DNA of 64,000 nucleotides, taken from the NCBI GenBank assembly GCA_963457665.1, contig OY735202.1, forward strand, positions 49,032,281 through 49,096,280, written 5' to 3'. The notes beneath the pieces are model-generated. The model saw only the letters and a list, made by a program, of their open reading frames with translations. It had not been told where the DNA came from and searched no databases. This document shows, one piece after another, positions 40,760 through 45,751 of the stretch. Source of the DNA: Thysanoteuthis rhombus. Its lineage: Eukaryota; Mollusca; Cephalopoda; Oegopsida; Thysanoteuthidae. The position numbers and the translations under genes were made by a program. The stretch's first letter is position 1. Each line of letters begins with the position of its first letter.

Positions 40760-43700
40760 CACTTATGCAAACCTCACGACTAATTTGTTCCACACATCCT
40801 TGTGATAATCAAGTGTCATCAAAATACATACAAGATCTTATATATACCCTATTTTGTACTTGTTTATTCTCACATAATACTATAATTAGAATATATACAT
40901 ATACATACATGCTGACTGGCTGGCTATATATGTATGTATTACATGACCAGGCCACACCAATGGAGCTAGAGGGCTGAAAGTTTCAACATTTACTCCTTGT
41001 TATGTCTAGAAAAAACAACATTTTCTGTTTCTTGAAAAATTTTCCCTCAAAATAGGTTTTTAGTAAGAGATTCAATTTGCAATTGTAGTTTATGCAAAAT
41101 TAATCCCTTAGTTTGTGTCCAGCAGCATTCACACTTGTTTTTTGTTTTCAATTCTCATTTTTTAAATGATCACTGCCCAACAAAAGGCAACAAGAGTAAC
41201 TCATTCATTGATCACTCCTTCTTCTAATTTCTCAACTGATCATCCCCAACACAGCATGCTGCCAAACGAGGTTGGTCACATGCCTGTTTCTATTTAGTGA
41301 CTACCCAGACTTATTCTGGGGATATTTGCAAAGTCAACAAAACTGTAAATTTCTGTTAATTAAAAAAGCCTTTGCACAAACAAAGGATAATTATATCCTC
41401 CTCATTGTCTGTCAATTGATTCTGTCAAATGATTTGATTGATTAGATAAAGTATTAGAGATGTGGAATGAGATGAGAAAGTTATCAATTATCTGATTGAC
41501 TGATATCAGGAGCTGCACCACTTGATGACAGGTCGGCAATTAGGGAGTTGATTAAAAGCTATTTTAGAGGCTTTTAGAATTGCAATGATTAAGTGTCAAG
41601 GCAGTGAAACACTCGAATCAATAAGTTATTTTTTTTAGCGTTTTGAAATCTATATCATAAAAGCATGAAAGATGTGACCTGCAACTGACTAATCACTGAA
41701 AAGAAGGGAACTCCAGGTGACAGATCTATAAGATAGTTTCTAGATGTATCTGCACATCTCAATAAGATATATTTTGATTGGTCGGTCAGTTCCATTCACG
41801 TTAATCAACAGAGAGAGGAAGCAAGGAAGACGCATGATGTCACAGAAGTCTATATTGATAATTTTTTTTTTACCATTTTCTGTGATGTTATAACTTTGGT
41901 ATTTTAAAAAAGCTGAAAATGGCCCAAAACTGCCAAGAATGGCCATTTATGATTTTCATTTAAAATGATATTTGCGGAATATTCCCATACCCCAAATCTT
42001 CACAAGTATGAGGATCAATTGACACAAACAAAAACTATTTGCTCTTCTTCCTGCTACAACAATGGATAGTGGACACATCTTTGAACTTATGGTTCTTGTT
42101 CTTCTCTATGAATTTATAGGATTGCTAATTATAGGTATTAGAGTTGTGGGAAGTAATAATAGGAGTTATGAAATTAGACATATCATGTGACAAAGTTGCC
42201 ACCAAATGTATGACATCACAGAGAAGAGTTTAGGAAAAAGACAGATGTCAATAGTCAGCCATGACAGTTCTAGAGATAAACATCTGATAACCATGTTATC
42301 TTTGTAAGAAGCACATGTGGCAATTTTGAATGTATAGACACAAATAACAATGTTCAATCAAAGAATTCATAATTGGAATAAAAACAGATGCAGATGTTTT
42401 TAGACAAACAATGAAACGTACGTTTATTAGACAAATAAGACATTTTTAAACACTATGTACATTTCAGCAGAAAAAGAAAACAAATGAACATTCATGTACA
42501 ATCATTTTTGTCAAGGCTGGATTGGTAAGTAATTAAAGGAGATATGATTTAAGATAGAACAGATTTGAAGTGAATACAGCAAGATCTATTGAATCATCAT
42601 AGAGAAGTTGAATATACTATATAAAGTTCGGGTGATTGCACAAATTATGTGACTGTTGTGTAGCAACATTTTGTTGGTTAATCCATTTGGACAAGGTAAT
42701 GGAGATGAATGAAGTCACATCCAGCAAGGCTGAGTTTAATACAATCGCCCAGGCTGTAGTGTTAGACATTCCTTAAGGATTTCAGGCATAAAAGAGAAAG
42801 ATCCCAACATCAATGCCAAGGTTTGTGACAGTGATTGGTCATGATAAAAAAAAGTGAAGAAAGCAATATACTTATTTGTGTTTATTTTTTGTATTTAATT
42901 TTTATTAGAAATAAACGAATTACTCCAAAAGTTTTGAGATTAAAAATCTCATCCATGTTTTTTTTGTATCTCAGATCCATTCTACTGTCATGAATAGTGG
43001 TGTCATTATTTTTGCTAAATATGAGAAACATTGAATTTATAAGAGTCAAAATCTACGTTATAATTGATCTTTCTGTTTAGACAAAAATTGAGGCTAATTT
43101 ATTTCAAGAAAAACTTTGGAAAATCGATAATGAAACGTTTCTAAAAATTTTGTTCATGCCTACATAATAGTCTCTATATTTCCTGATTTTTTCTGCATGA
43201 TTCATTACAAAATAATAATTTCATAAAGATAAAGTCTGAATTCCACGTGAGCAACTCGGTAGAATATGAGAACAAAAAGAAAAATTTGATGTAAAAATAA
43301 CTGAAAAGAAAAAACGAGTTTAAAGCAAAGGAACATCGTCAAACAAAGTGTAATGGAGAGGGAAAATGAAGGGTTGATGAAGTGAGACAAAATCATTTTT
43401 TTCTTTCTGGCTTCACAATTTTCTTAGATATTATTCATTATTTATTTTCAAGCGGTTTCTTAAGTCATAAAGGCAGTCCATCTCCAGGTTGGGGCTAGCA
43501 ATTCAACTTCCGAAAACGTACCTGCATCTGAAATTGCACTGTGCTCCAAGCCCACAAGGAGACCCAAGACAAACATAAAAGCGAAATCTAACGCAAAAAT
43601 GTTTTGAATTTAACACAGAAAAGATAACAATCACCTATCCATGATTATAATAAGTGGCTCCCTCTGTCACGTATGAATTAATTCACGATGAAAATAATTT

Positions 43701-44343
43701 GGTTCAAATGATCAAAACAAATGAATGAAGTAAACAAGTCAAGAAACTCTTCACTTTTTCCCCAAGAAATAAGTATTTTTAAATAATCATCGTATAAAAA
43801 TTTAGTCACAAGAGCAAACATTTTCGCTTTACTATTTTTTATAAAACGTTCCCGATGTTTTGTAGTAATTATCTTAAATATATAAGTCAAGAGACTAAAC
43901 TAAAAAAATAAAAAAGCTATTTATTATTATTATTGTTGTTGTTATTGTTATTATTATTACTATCATAATAGCTGTTTTGTTTAAATAATTCTCTTTAATC
44001 ATGACAACCATCGAAACAAAGAAAAAAGGAAGATAAATCTTGAAACTTGAAATATGACAAAAACATTTTTTTTAAAACGAACAGATCAATAAATAATACA
44101 AGTAATTGTTTATATGTCGCCATTGGCAACGTTGACACGATATAGATCAGTAAATTAATTGAATATGCATTTTTTAAATACCTCAATTGCCTTGATGTGG
44201 AGAGGATCTGGCTTTTTTCGACGTGCAAGATAAACCCTGGCATATTCAGGAATATTTTCACTCCAATGTTTTTTGTTTTCTGATACGTTCCTCTTTCTAA
44301 CTGTCTCTTCAGTAGCACCCAACAGAGGTTGCCTGTCCTCCAT
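454..44343 (-). CDS. Small membrane-anchored Sel1-repeat protein, 5 exons (gene span, start codon to stop codon)
   Basis: Five exons join in phase on the minus strand: 44343-44182, 34231-34090, 30193-30148, 7788-7702 and 553-454 (537 nt, 178 residues plus TAA). All four introns begin GT and end AG. The predicted protein has a basic N-terminal tail (1-54) with DRQPLL at 3-8, which matches the [DE]xxxL[LI] endolysosomal sorting pattern. A hydrophobic helix follows at about 55-73 (ALVVIGTILFAIYSYLYF), then Sel1-like repeats at about 88-123 (GYSEAQHQVGQRYLHGIGV, then EKAMEWFKKASDQGH) and 124-159, and a half repeat at 160-175. Sel1 repeats are alpha-solenoid scaffolds; in SEL1L they lie in the ER lumen. 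Basic residues before the helix suggest a cytosolic N-terminus and lumenal repeats (inference). Residues 55-178 read as one continuous solenoid across four exons, which is the main evidence that the gene is real. I do not recognise a named orthologue. An upstream in-frame ATG at 44370 would add nine residues. Confidence 0.85.
885..1112 (-). repeat. TA-associated dispersed repeat (family A), copy 1
   Basis: About 230 bp, alignable by eye to 2600-2785 (opposite orientation) and 8066-8290 (same orientation). Shared blocks include gaatttaagcgatatattta and the 'cagcctctggg..tgaag' core. It abuts a (TA)n array at 1113-1165. One frame stays open in each copy (residues like NLSDIFIY) but without an ATG-defined gene. 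Probably a non-autonomous mobile element. Confidence 0.7.
1113..1165. repeat. (TA)n microsatellite beside family A copy 1
   Basis: TA run ending in a short GT stretch, directly bordering family A. Confidence 0.9.
1185..1680. other. GC-richer unassigned block
   Basis: About 500 bp distinctly richer in G and C than its surroundings, starting right after the (TA)n(GT)n tract. Short open frames exist on both strands but show no domain I recognise. It may be part of an unidentified mobile element. Confidence 0.3.
2600..2785 (+). repeat. TA-associated dispersed repeat (family A), copy 2, inverted relative to copy 1
   Basis: Reverse-complement relative of 885-1112 and 8066-8290. It carries the same gaatttaagcgatatattta block and the same open frame (RIETFTSDPQ, NLSDIFIY). 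A (TA)n(GT)n array follows at 2852-2909. Confidence 0.7.
2852..2909. repeat. (TA)n(GT)n microsatellite
   Basis: TA run to 2878 followed by GT-rich sequence, about 65 bases after family A copy 2. Confidence 0.9.
3420..3785 (-). mobile_element. RTE-like LINE, reverse-transcriptase fragment
   Basis: Minus-strand translation shows the RT fingers/palm approach: KASGQD, EEIAEVYHKGLAQLF, then QGIMILLLKKGDD, RRITSLSNTYK and LDEIQLREQADF. These correspond to the usual PGPDG...IIxLLxKKGD..NYRPISLLS...EQAGFR order. Both ends of the element are missing. A non-functional fragment. Confidence 0.8.
3877..3965 (+). repeat. tRNA-like SINE fragment
   Basis: A box A-like TTAGCTCACTTG and a perfect box B-like GGTTCGATTCC lie about 60 bases apart, with no convincing cloverleaf or anticodon arm. 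I read it as a tRNA-derived SINE head or tRNA pseudogene, not a functional tRNA. Confidence 0.5.
5073..5350. repeat. Diverged tandem duplication, period about 205 bp
   Basis: The segment at 5073-5138 (gatatgttagcc ... gttacacactaagttagcc) recurs at 5278-5350 (gatatgataaattagcc ... gttacacagtaatttagcc). Two units only. Confidence 0.55.
6487..6560. repeat. (GAA)n microsatellite
   Basis: Near-perfect GAA repeat followed by two copies of a roughly 33 bp purine-rich unit (6560-6626). It creates a long poly-Glu frame on one strand and a poly-Ser frame on the other; neither is a gene. Confidence 0.9.
7702..7788 (-). CDS. Sel1-repeat membrane protein, exon 4
   Basis: Codes residues 117-146: KKASDQGHPHASFNLAIGHL, then KGIKTPLKTG. 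This completes helix B of the first Sel1 repeat and starts the second (HPHASFNLAIGHLKG). Acceptor is TTTTAG and donor is GTAATT. It is separated from exon 3 by a 22.4 kb intron, yet the repeat register runs on without a gap, so I join them with good confidence. Confidence 0.82.
8008..8064. repeat. (TA)n microsatellite beside family A copy 3
   Basis: Perfect run of about 28 TA units. Confidence 0.9.
8066..8290 (-). repeat. TA-associated dispersed repeat (family A), copy 3
   Basis: Same family and orientation as copy 1. It begins directly after the (TA)n array at 8008-8064. It is more diverged (NLSDIFTY in the shared frame). Confidence 0.65.
8417..8510 (+). repeat. tRNA-like SINE candidate with A-rich tail
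   Basis: Contains gccggtggcctaacggtgaa (box A-like) and, 35 bases on, a box B-like gagtttaaactccgg. An A-rich tail ends near 8505. The order resembles a short tRNA-derived SINE. Confidence 0.4.
8995..9240 (+). mobile_element. RTE-like LINE, 3' end
   Basis: Plus-strand translation gives GRVARVAHNCW, SQLTTLIPRD, then RQKMRWRDELDKF and KYWLSNALDKKVW. This is the C-terminus seen in the other copies at 16680-16860 and 24420-24710 (WAGHVARMADNQW). It ends in a degenerate ATGATG tail. Confidence 0.75.
9325..10258 (+). mobile_element. Non-LTR retrotransposon C-terminal region, interrupted by (TAA)n
   Basis: Broken plus-strand frames give YTFDVINWNLEEMQRIDRTT, KGETERFYPSRSKASLRTKS, the zinc-knuckle-like CHFCTHDE, DMAVTADYSVKAKENKRLGK and ALLRLVRMLRKMLEI. 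These follow, in order, the C-terminal part of a common animal LINE polyprotein (VINW...RKLLT; CxxC; LIDMAVPxDxxV; ALLGTARILRKVL). It is a different LINE from the RTE-like copies. A (TAA)n(TAG)n array at 9871-9942 sits inside the former coding region. It carries several stops and frameshifts and is dead. Confidence 0.7.
9871..9942. repeat. (AAT)n(AGT)n compound microsatellite
   Basis: Perfect trinucleotide runs embedded in the decayed LINE C-terminal region. Confidence 0.9.
11188..11448. repeat. Polypyrimidine (TTTC)n-like tract
   Basis: About 260 bases almost purely T and C on the plus strand. Overlapping open frames of F, L and S in several registers are by-products of composition. Confidence 0.9.
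12180..12270 (-). repeat. tRNA-like SINE candidate
   Basis: Plus strand reads gagattcgaactcgcatcc, the complement of a GGxTTCGAAxC box B. A box A-like sequence is less clear. Treated as SINE debris. Confidence 0.4.
12386..12720 (+). repeat. Dispersed repeat family B, copy 1
   Basis: Shares gtctggttagtcactcaata, the gatcaatgatcaag block, the 'aagctaagggatcaatttag' block and the terminal 'gttgatagtttt..ttgacag' with copies at 34290-34745, 40905-41315 and others. A full copy runs about 350-450 bp. No coding frame; probably a non-autonomous element. Confidence 0.7.
14186..16925 (+). mobile_element. RTE-like LINE, nearly full length but decayed
   Basis: A 5' part has two tandem monomers of about 74 bp (14186 and 14260). 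Then come AP-endonuclease remains (YISTDNIRTLS, SGVGFLINKDLNVNVVDFKA, VGSDHRMVRCKI), a basic linker (15330-15480) and RT blocks (NYRLISQHNCMYKLF, AFIDFKKAFNSVE, RFADDIIFFAANLHDFQLML, GLHKNFSKTKIM). A 3' region (near 16690) and a (ATG)n tail at 16882-16923 complete it. The RT catalytic FADD motif is readable. At about 15715 the frame jumps from AIKHC straight to MLLNKKGN, so the usual PGPDG segment is deleted. Numerous stops and frameshifts. Family assignment to the RTE/BovB-like group rests on motif style. Confidence 0.8.
16882..16923. repeat. (ATG)n tail of the LINE
   Basis: Perfect ATG trinucleotide run forming the 3' tail of the RTE-like LINE; similar tails end the copies near 9235 and 18620. 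Confidence 0.9.
16991..17225. repeat. Short minisatellite, unit about 50-63 bp
   Basis: Units start at 16991, 17040, 17095 and 17158 with the shared head acgggtagg (last unit ataagtagg) followed by 'ttaaac', 'cattcact' and 'attacatat' blocks. It lies just beyond the LINE tail. Confidence 0.65.
17925..18173. other. GC-rich insert inside the LINE fragment
   Basis: Roughly 250 bp clearly richer in G and C than anything nearby. It splits the LINE 3' coding region. Open frames exist on both strands (for example LRLHIAKHIGNLW on plus) but match nothing I recognise. Confidence 0.5.
18389..18551 (-). repeat. Dispersed repeat family B, copy 2, inserted in the LINE
   Basis: Reverse complement of 12386-12546 with only around ten differences over about 160 bases by eye. 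It lies between 'catgatagagag' and 'ttggagaaggtc', which are close together in the intact LINE at 16818-16850. Confidence 0.75.
19525..19990. repeat. Unassigned dispersed-repeat candidate
   Basis: Contains 'ggatacccggtgttgcccga' and, further on, repeated 'tgaccttcaatgacc'-type words. I recall similar wording from animal interspersed repeats, but no second copy in this window confirms it. Confidence 0.3.
20521..21090. repeat. Tandem array, unit about 245 bp, 2.3 units, related to family B
   Basis: Units begin near 20521 (ctgaggtcctattagtaatc), 20779 (ctgaggccctattaataaca) and about 21020. Each carries 'gccagacataaactaagaga'-like and 'accaattcagcataaa'-like blocks shared with the middle of family B, and a poly-C or poly-G run. 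Confidence 0.6.
21570..22265 (-). mobile_element. RTE-like LINE, RT palm to 3' end fragment
   Basis: Minus-strand frames give ADDIILSAENLHDPRIMLDE, then ESNKVGLPMNSKK, and downstream the RLKWQW/HVVKM and TTWIPKDH-like C-terminal blocks (21580-21740). The ADD catalytic motif is visible. It carries frameshifts and stops. Confidence 0.75.
23389..23860. repeat. Diverged tandem repeat, period about 160 bp
   Basis: The block 'ttcgttattcaccctagaca' at 23389 recurs as 'tcgttcattatttaccccag' at 23548. Each is followed by a 'tcaagtgtg' block and an 'aagatggctgccaaat'-like word that also appears near 23650 and 23812. Confidence 0.5.
24355..24835 (-). mobile_element. RTE-like LINE, 3' end
   Basis: Minus-strand frame reads NLTWRDHKTAQYTPEKTGIR, then IIASIKKLKWQWAGHVARMA and SRLTTWIPRDHL. 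This is the least decayed C-terminus of this LINE here. The 3' UTR ends in the conserved 'cttccccaggattc ... aacgtccgttg' words and a short CATCAT tail. Confidence 0.8.
25141..25190. repeat. Perfect 18-bp stem hairpin
   Basis: gaacaagagattgcaact (25141-25158) and its exact complement (25173-25190) surround a 14-base loop. Related words recur at 25205-25240. Confidence 0.85.
28262..28365 (-). repeat. tRNA-like SINE
   Basis: On the minus strand: ATTGGTGTAATCGGTAACG (box A-like), then GACTTGAGTTCAAACTC (box B-like), spaced as in a tRNA. The neighbouring 'aagggagataact' word also occurs in inverted form near 30680. Confidence 0.5.
28890..29920 (-). mobile_element. LINE C-terminal fragment with restriction-like endonuclease remains
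   Basis: Minus-strand frames read PDPKVAGVEVVVRAKRKWRA, QLHHEVLEGTVMQGRTGLGR, and later TTLQPDIVLGSDSSKQ running on into FELTLPWEEWLEKA. The PD...ELT spacing and the following LPWE...YEQRAHEG resemble the C-terminal endonuclease of REL-endo type LINEs (R2/NeSL-like) rather than the AP-endonuclease type. Several stops and frameshifts; both ends missing. Confidence 0.6.
30148..30193 (-). CDS. Sel1-repeat membrane protein, exon 3 (46-nt micro-exon)
   Basis: This 46-base exon supplies IGVSAHPEKAMEWF, exactly the GxGVxxDxxKAxxWF half of a Sel1 repeat needed after exon 2. The acceptor is CTGACAG and the donor is the strong GTAAGT. Phase is 1 in and 2 out, matching both neighbours. Its size explains why it is missing from any list of long open frames. 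Confidence 0.85.
31731..31932 (-). repeat. tRNA-like SINE, left arm of an inverted pair
   Basis: Aligns by eye with the reverse complement of 31998-32185 over most of its length (shared aaacagtgca, gagagcaa/aagagcaa, tgagaattgaacttaca/tgagaatcaatctcaca, gaagctgattttacacc, ttacaatt). The 'gagaattgaactt' block is a box B complement. Confidence 0.75.
31998..32185 (+). repeat. tRNA-like SINE, right arm of an inverted pair
   Basis: Contains gactaaatggttaagagtag (box A-like) and gtgagattgattctcacc (box B-like). It pairs with 31731-31932 across a loop of about 65 bases. Confidence 0.75.
34090..34231 (-). CDS. Sel1-repeat membrane protein, exon 2 (membrane helix)
   Basis: Codes residues 55-101 plus the first base of codon 102. 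It opens with the hydrophobic run ALVVIGTILFAIYSYLYF, the only membrane segment. It then enters the first Sel1-like repeat with the typical pattern LGxxEAQxxxGxxYLxG. Acceptor is TTGCAG and donor is GTAGGT. The family-typical A, G and Y positions of the Sel1 helix A are present. Confidence 0.85.
34290..34745 (+). repeat. Dispersed repeat family B, copy 3 (longest copy)
   Basis: Runs from gtctggttagtcac through 'gatcaatgaataagttac', 'acacaaactaagggaccaat' and 'agctccattggtgtgg' to 'gttgatagttctggctgacg'. Ends are defined by agreement with copies 1 and 5. Confidence 0.7.
34920..35240 (+). repeat. Left arm of a large inverted repeat
   Basis: Shares with the reverse complement of 36720-37030: gcaaaaaaattacac/attacat, gaaacaaacatt, 'tcaaatttc', 'gcatcaacaatat', 'cagcttgaac', 'tgcctgcaacaatgtt' and 'cagtgt'. 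Similarity looks moderate to high with small gaps. Confidence 0.7.
36720..37030 (-). repeat. Right arm of a large inverted repeat
   Basis: Partner of 34920-35240. The same frame is open in both arms (VACNNVLCSVLF here, VACNNVPPSVLF in the left arm). Confidence 0.7.
37305..37440 (-). repeat. Dispersed repeat family B, copy 4 (partial)
   Basis: The end of the family only, inverted: caacataggtttcttc ... ggctggctat ... accaatggagctagagggct. Confidence 0.65.
39437..39830 (+). pseudogene. Q/H-rich coding-like stretch with internal tandem repeat
   Basis: The plus frame reads MPQHVGLNPASTQQWWLHHQ, then LLQMQLQAEPPEQHILVQHQ, stop, QEEHVHPTINKYLYKELQTE, AQTAPPELYIADHHHHHHQH and ends at VHHIASN. The unit LQxQxQAEPPEQHILV / LQTEAQTAPPELYIAD is repeated. 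The composition resembles an activation-domain tail of a transcription factor. The opposite strand is also open (LEVQLEVAFEEG). It could be a relic of a processed copy; I cannot identify a parent. Confidence 0.3.
40146..40235. repeat. (TA)n array with interruptions
   Basis: AT dinucleotide run with TAAA and TACA interruptions. Another (TA)n lies at 40725-40757. Confidence 0.9.
40905..41315 (-). repeat. Dispersed repeat family B, copy 5
   Basis: Inverted, nearly full-length copy: ggctggctatatatg ... caatggagctagagggctga ... ttagtttgtgtccagcagca ... ttgatcactcctt ... tttagtgactacccagac. Confidence 0.7.
41760..42140 (+). repeat. Dispersed 350-380 bp repeat (family C), copy 1
   Basis: Aligns with 48055-48400: aatcaacagagagaggaagc / gatcaacagaaagaggaatg, then 'tttaaaaaagctgaaaatgg' / 'tttaaaaaagacctgcaatt', 'tttgctcttcttcctgc' / 'tttgctcttcctcctcc', 'tatggttcttgttctt' / 'tatggttcttgttttg'. 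Confidence 0.65.
44182..44343 (-). CDS. Sel1-repeat membrane protein, exon 1
   Basis: Codes residues 1-54, ending in phase 0. It begins MEDRQPLLG, continues through the basic stretch RKR and ends LARRKKPDPLHIKAIE before a weak GTATTT donor. I chose the ATG at 44343 because the DRQPLL motif then sits at the extreme N-terminus. The alternative ATG at 44370 is in frame (adds MGVTWQQVN) and cannot be excluded. The exon carries no membrane segment; the positive residues at 41-44 sit just before the helix coded by exon 2. Confidence 0.8.
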
Positions 44344-44673
44344 GTTTACCTGTTGCCAAGTGACTCCCAATCAGGATTTTCTCATTTTATACATTAGAGT
44401 TATCTCCCCTTCAGGAAGAAAATAACCGGAAGTCGTCAACAACGTTTATAAAATGGCGGAACTTTGAATAGATAAGAAGAGAATTCAATTCAACTTTTTT
44501 TTGAACTCAAGTTTCACTTCTTTTTTTTTTTTTTCTTGCTTTCAAGTTTATCTTGCGCGCAACTCCGCTCTATTCACTCAAAGAGTAAAGGGCAGTCATA
44601 AATTCTATCGTTGAATCTATTTATTGTGATCTTTTATGTCTGAGAACTTAAGGAATAAAAAGCGAAGTCCATT
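44344..44673. promoter_or_regulatory. Bidirectional promoter region between the Sel1-repeat gene and TAF8
   Basis: The two start codons lie 330 bp apart in divergent orientation. Inside are ACCGGAAGT (44425-44433), a consensus ETS/GABP site, and AAAATGGCGG (44450-44459), a consensus YY1 site. No TATA box stands at a convincing position for either gene. ETS plus YY1 without TATA is typical of housekeeping promoters that fire both ways. A homopolymer T run at 44521-44534 lies nearer TAF8. Confidence 0.65.
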
Positions 44674-44815
44674 ATGATGGCTAGTACTAGTGAAGAAGAA
44701 AGCGACCCTCGGCGAAAGATTTTACGAATGGTTGTATGTTCTTTGTGCTACGATGCCGGTTTTTCTACGGTGCAAAACACTGCAGTGGAAACATTGACAG
44801 AAATGTTGCAAAGCA
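44674..44815 (+). CDS. TAF8: TAF8 exon 1
   Basis: Residues 1-47 plus one base. Starts at the first of two adjacent ATGs (MMASTSEEESDPRRK); the second would shorten the protein by one residue. Codes helix 1 of the histone fold up to ETLTEMLQS, then the donor GTGAGT at 44816. Confidence 0.95.
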
Positions 44816-45713
44816 GTGAGTTTTATTTCTGTTACTTTCTTTTTCTCAGCTTCTTATTTCACCCGCTTTCTTCTCTTCTTGCGTTATTGTTTTCTCGTCG
44901 TGTTGTTGACTAACTCAAAAGTAAACATAACATTAATCATTCACTTTGAGAACATAGTTATTTACTATTATATATTCTAACCAGTGAAATTTCATTCTTT
45001 TTTTTTCTGTAAATTATATAAATAATTTAGGTTCAAAGGCCATTCTGGAGTTATGGGGTTCTTGTCTCCTTAAAGGACTCCTCGAACATTTAGTTAGATT
45101 CTTTATTGTTAGTTAACGAAATGTCGTTGATGAACGGCTGAACTACTATGAATTAATAAAGCTTGGGGGGGGGCTAAGGGGTGATTTTGAATCACCTCCA
45201 GCTATGCCCCTGTTCGTTTTTGTTTTGTCTAGAAAAAAATTGTAAAACAGGAGCAGGATTTAAATTTTCTATTACGCTTTTAAAGTGTGTGAATGATGAT
45301 TGTTTTTAAAAAAATAGTGCATAATTTGTTCATTTATGTTAATGAGAGCTCTTGTTACTTGTTGTTGATCTCTGCCCATAGCAATATCGTTGCATCGATG
45401 CTATAAAATAACTTTAGCCCTTACCTTAATAATTTTCCGTTCATTCAAACGAATAGCTTTTAGTTTTTTAATTTATTGACTGTTTAATATTTAAAAGTAA
45501 CTTTGACCTTGAGGGTCCAAAACGACACAAAAGATTTACAGGTAAATCTTGTTTCACTTCCCTGAGGGTTATACTTTTTATTCCCTTCTGGTGTTCCCTT
45601 CTGCCTGTCAAAGGAAGATAATTTGATTGGTCAACTGGAGATATTTCATAGATGCTCATTGTGTTTTCTATGTGTGGATTTTTTTGCATGTATTCAAAAA
45701 TCTTTTGTTAAAC

Positions 45714-45751
<38 letters not shown>

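Larger units (their letters stand above)
34232..44181 (-). other. Intron 1 of the Sel1-repeat gene (9.9 kb)
   Basis: Non-coding. It holds family B copies (34290, 37305, 40905), a long inverted repeat (34920/36720), (TA)n arrays at 40146 and 40725, a Q/H-rich coding-like stretch (39437-39830) and a roughly 380 bp direct repeat copy (41760). I see nothing recognisable at 37450-39400, 41330-41750 and 42170-44150. Confidence 0.7.

Noticed and set aside
43205-44318. Minus-strand open frames near 43.2-44.3 kb as further Sel1-gene exons
   Set aside because: They do not continue the protein; the exon 1 to exon 2 junction already fits in phase, and these frames lack repeats or splice borders. The frame at 43995-44318 is a shadow register of exon 1.
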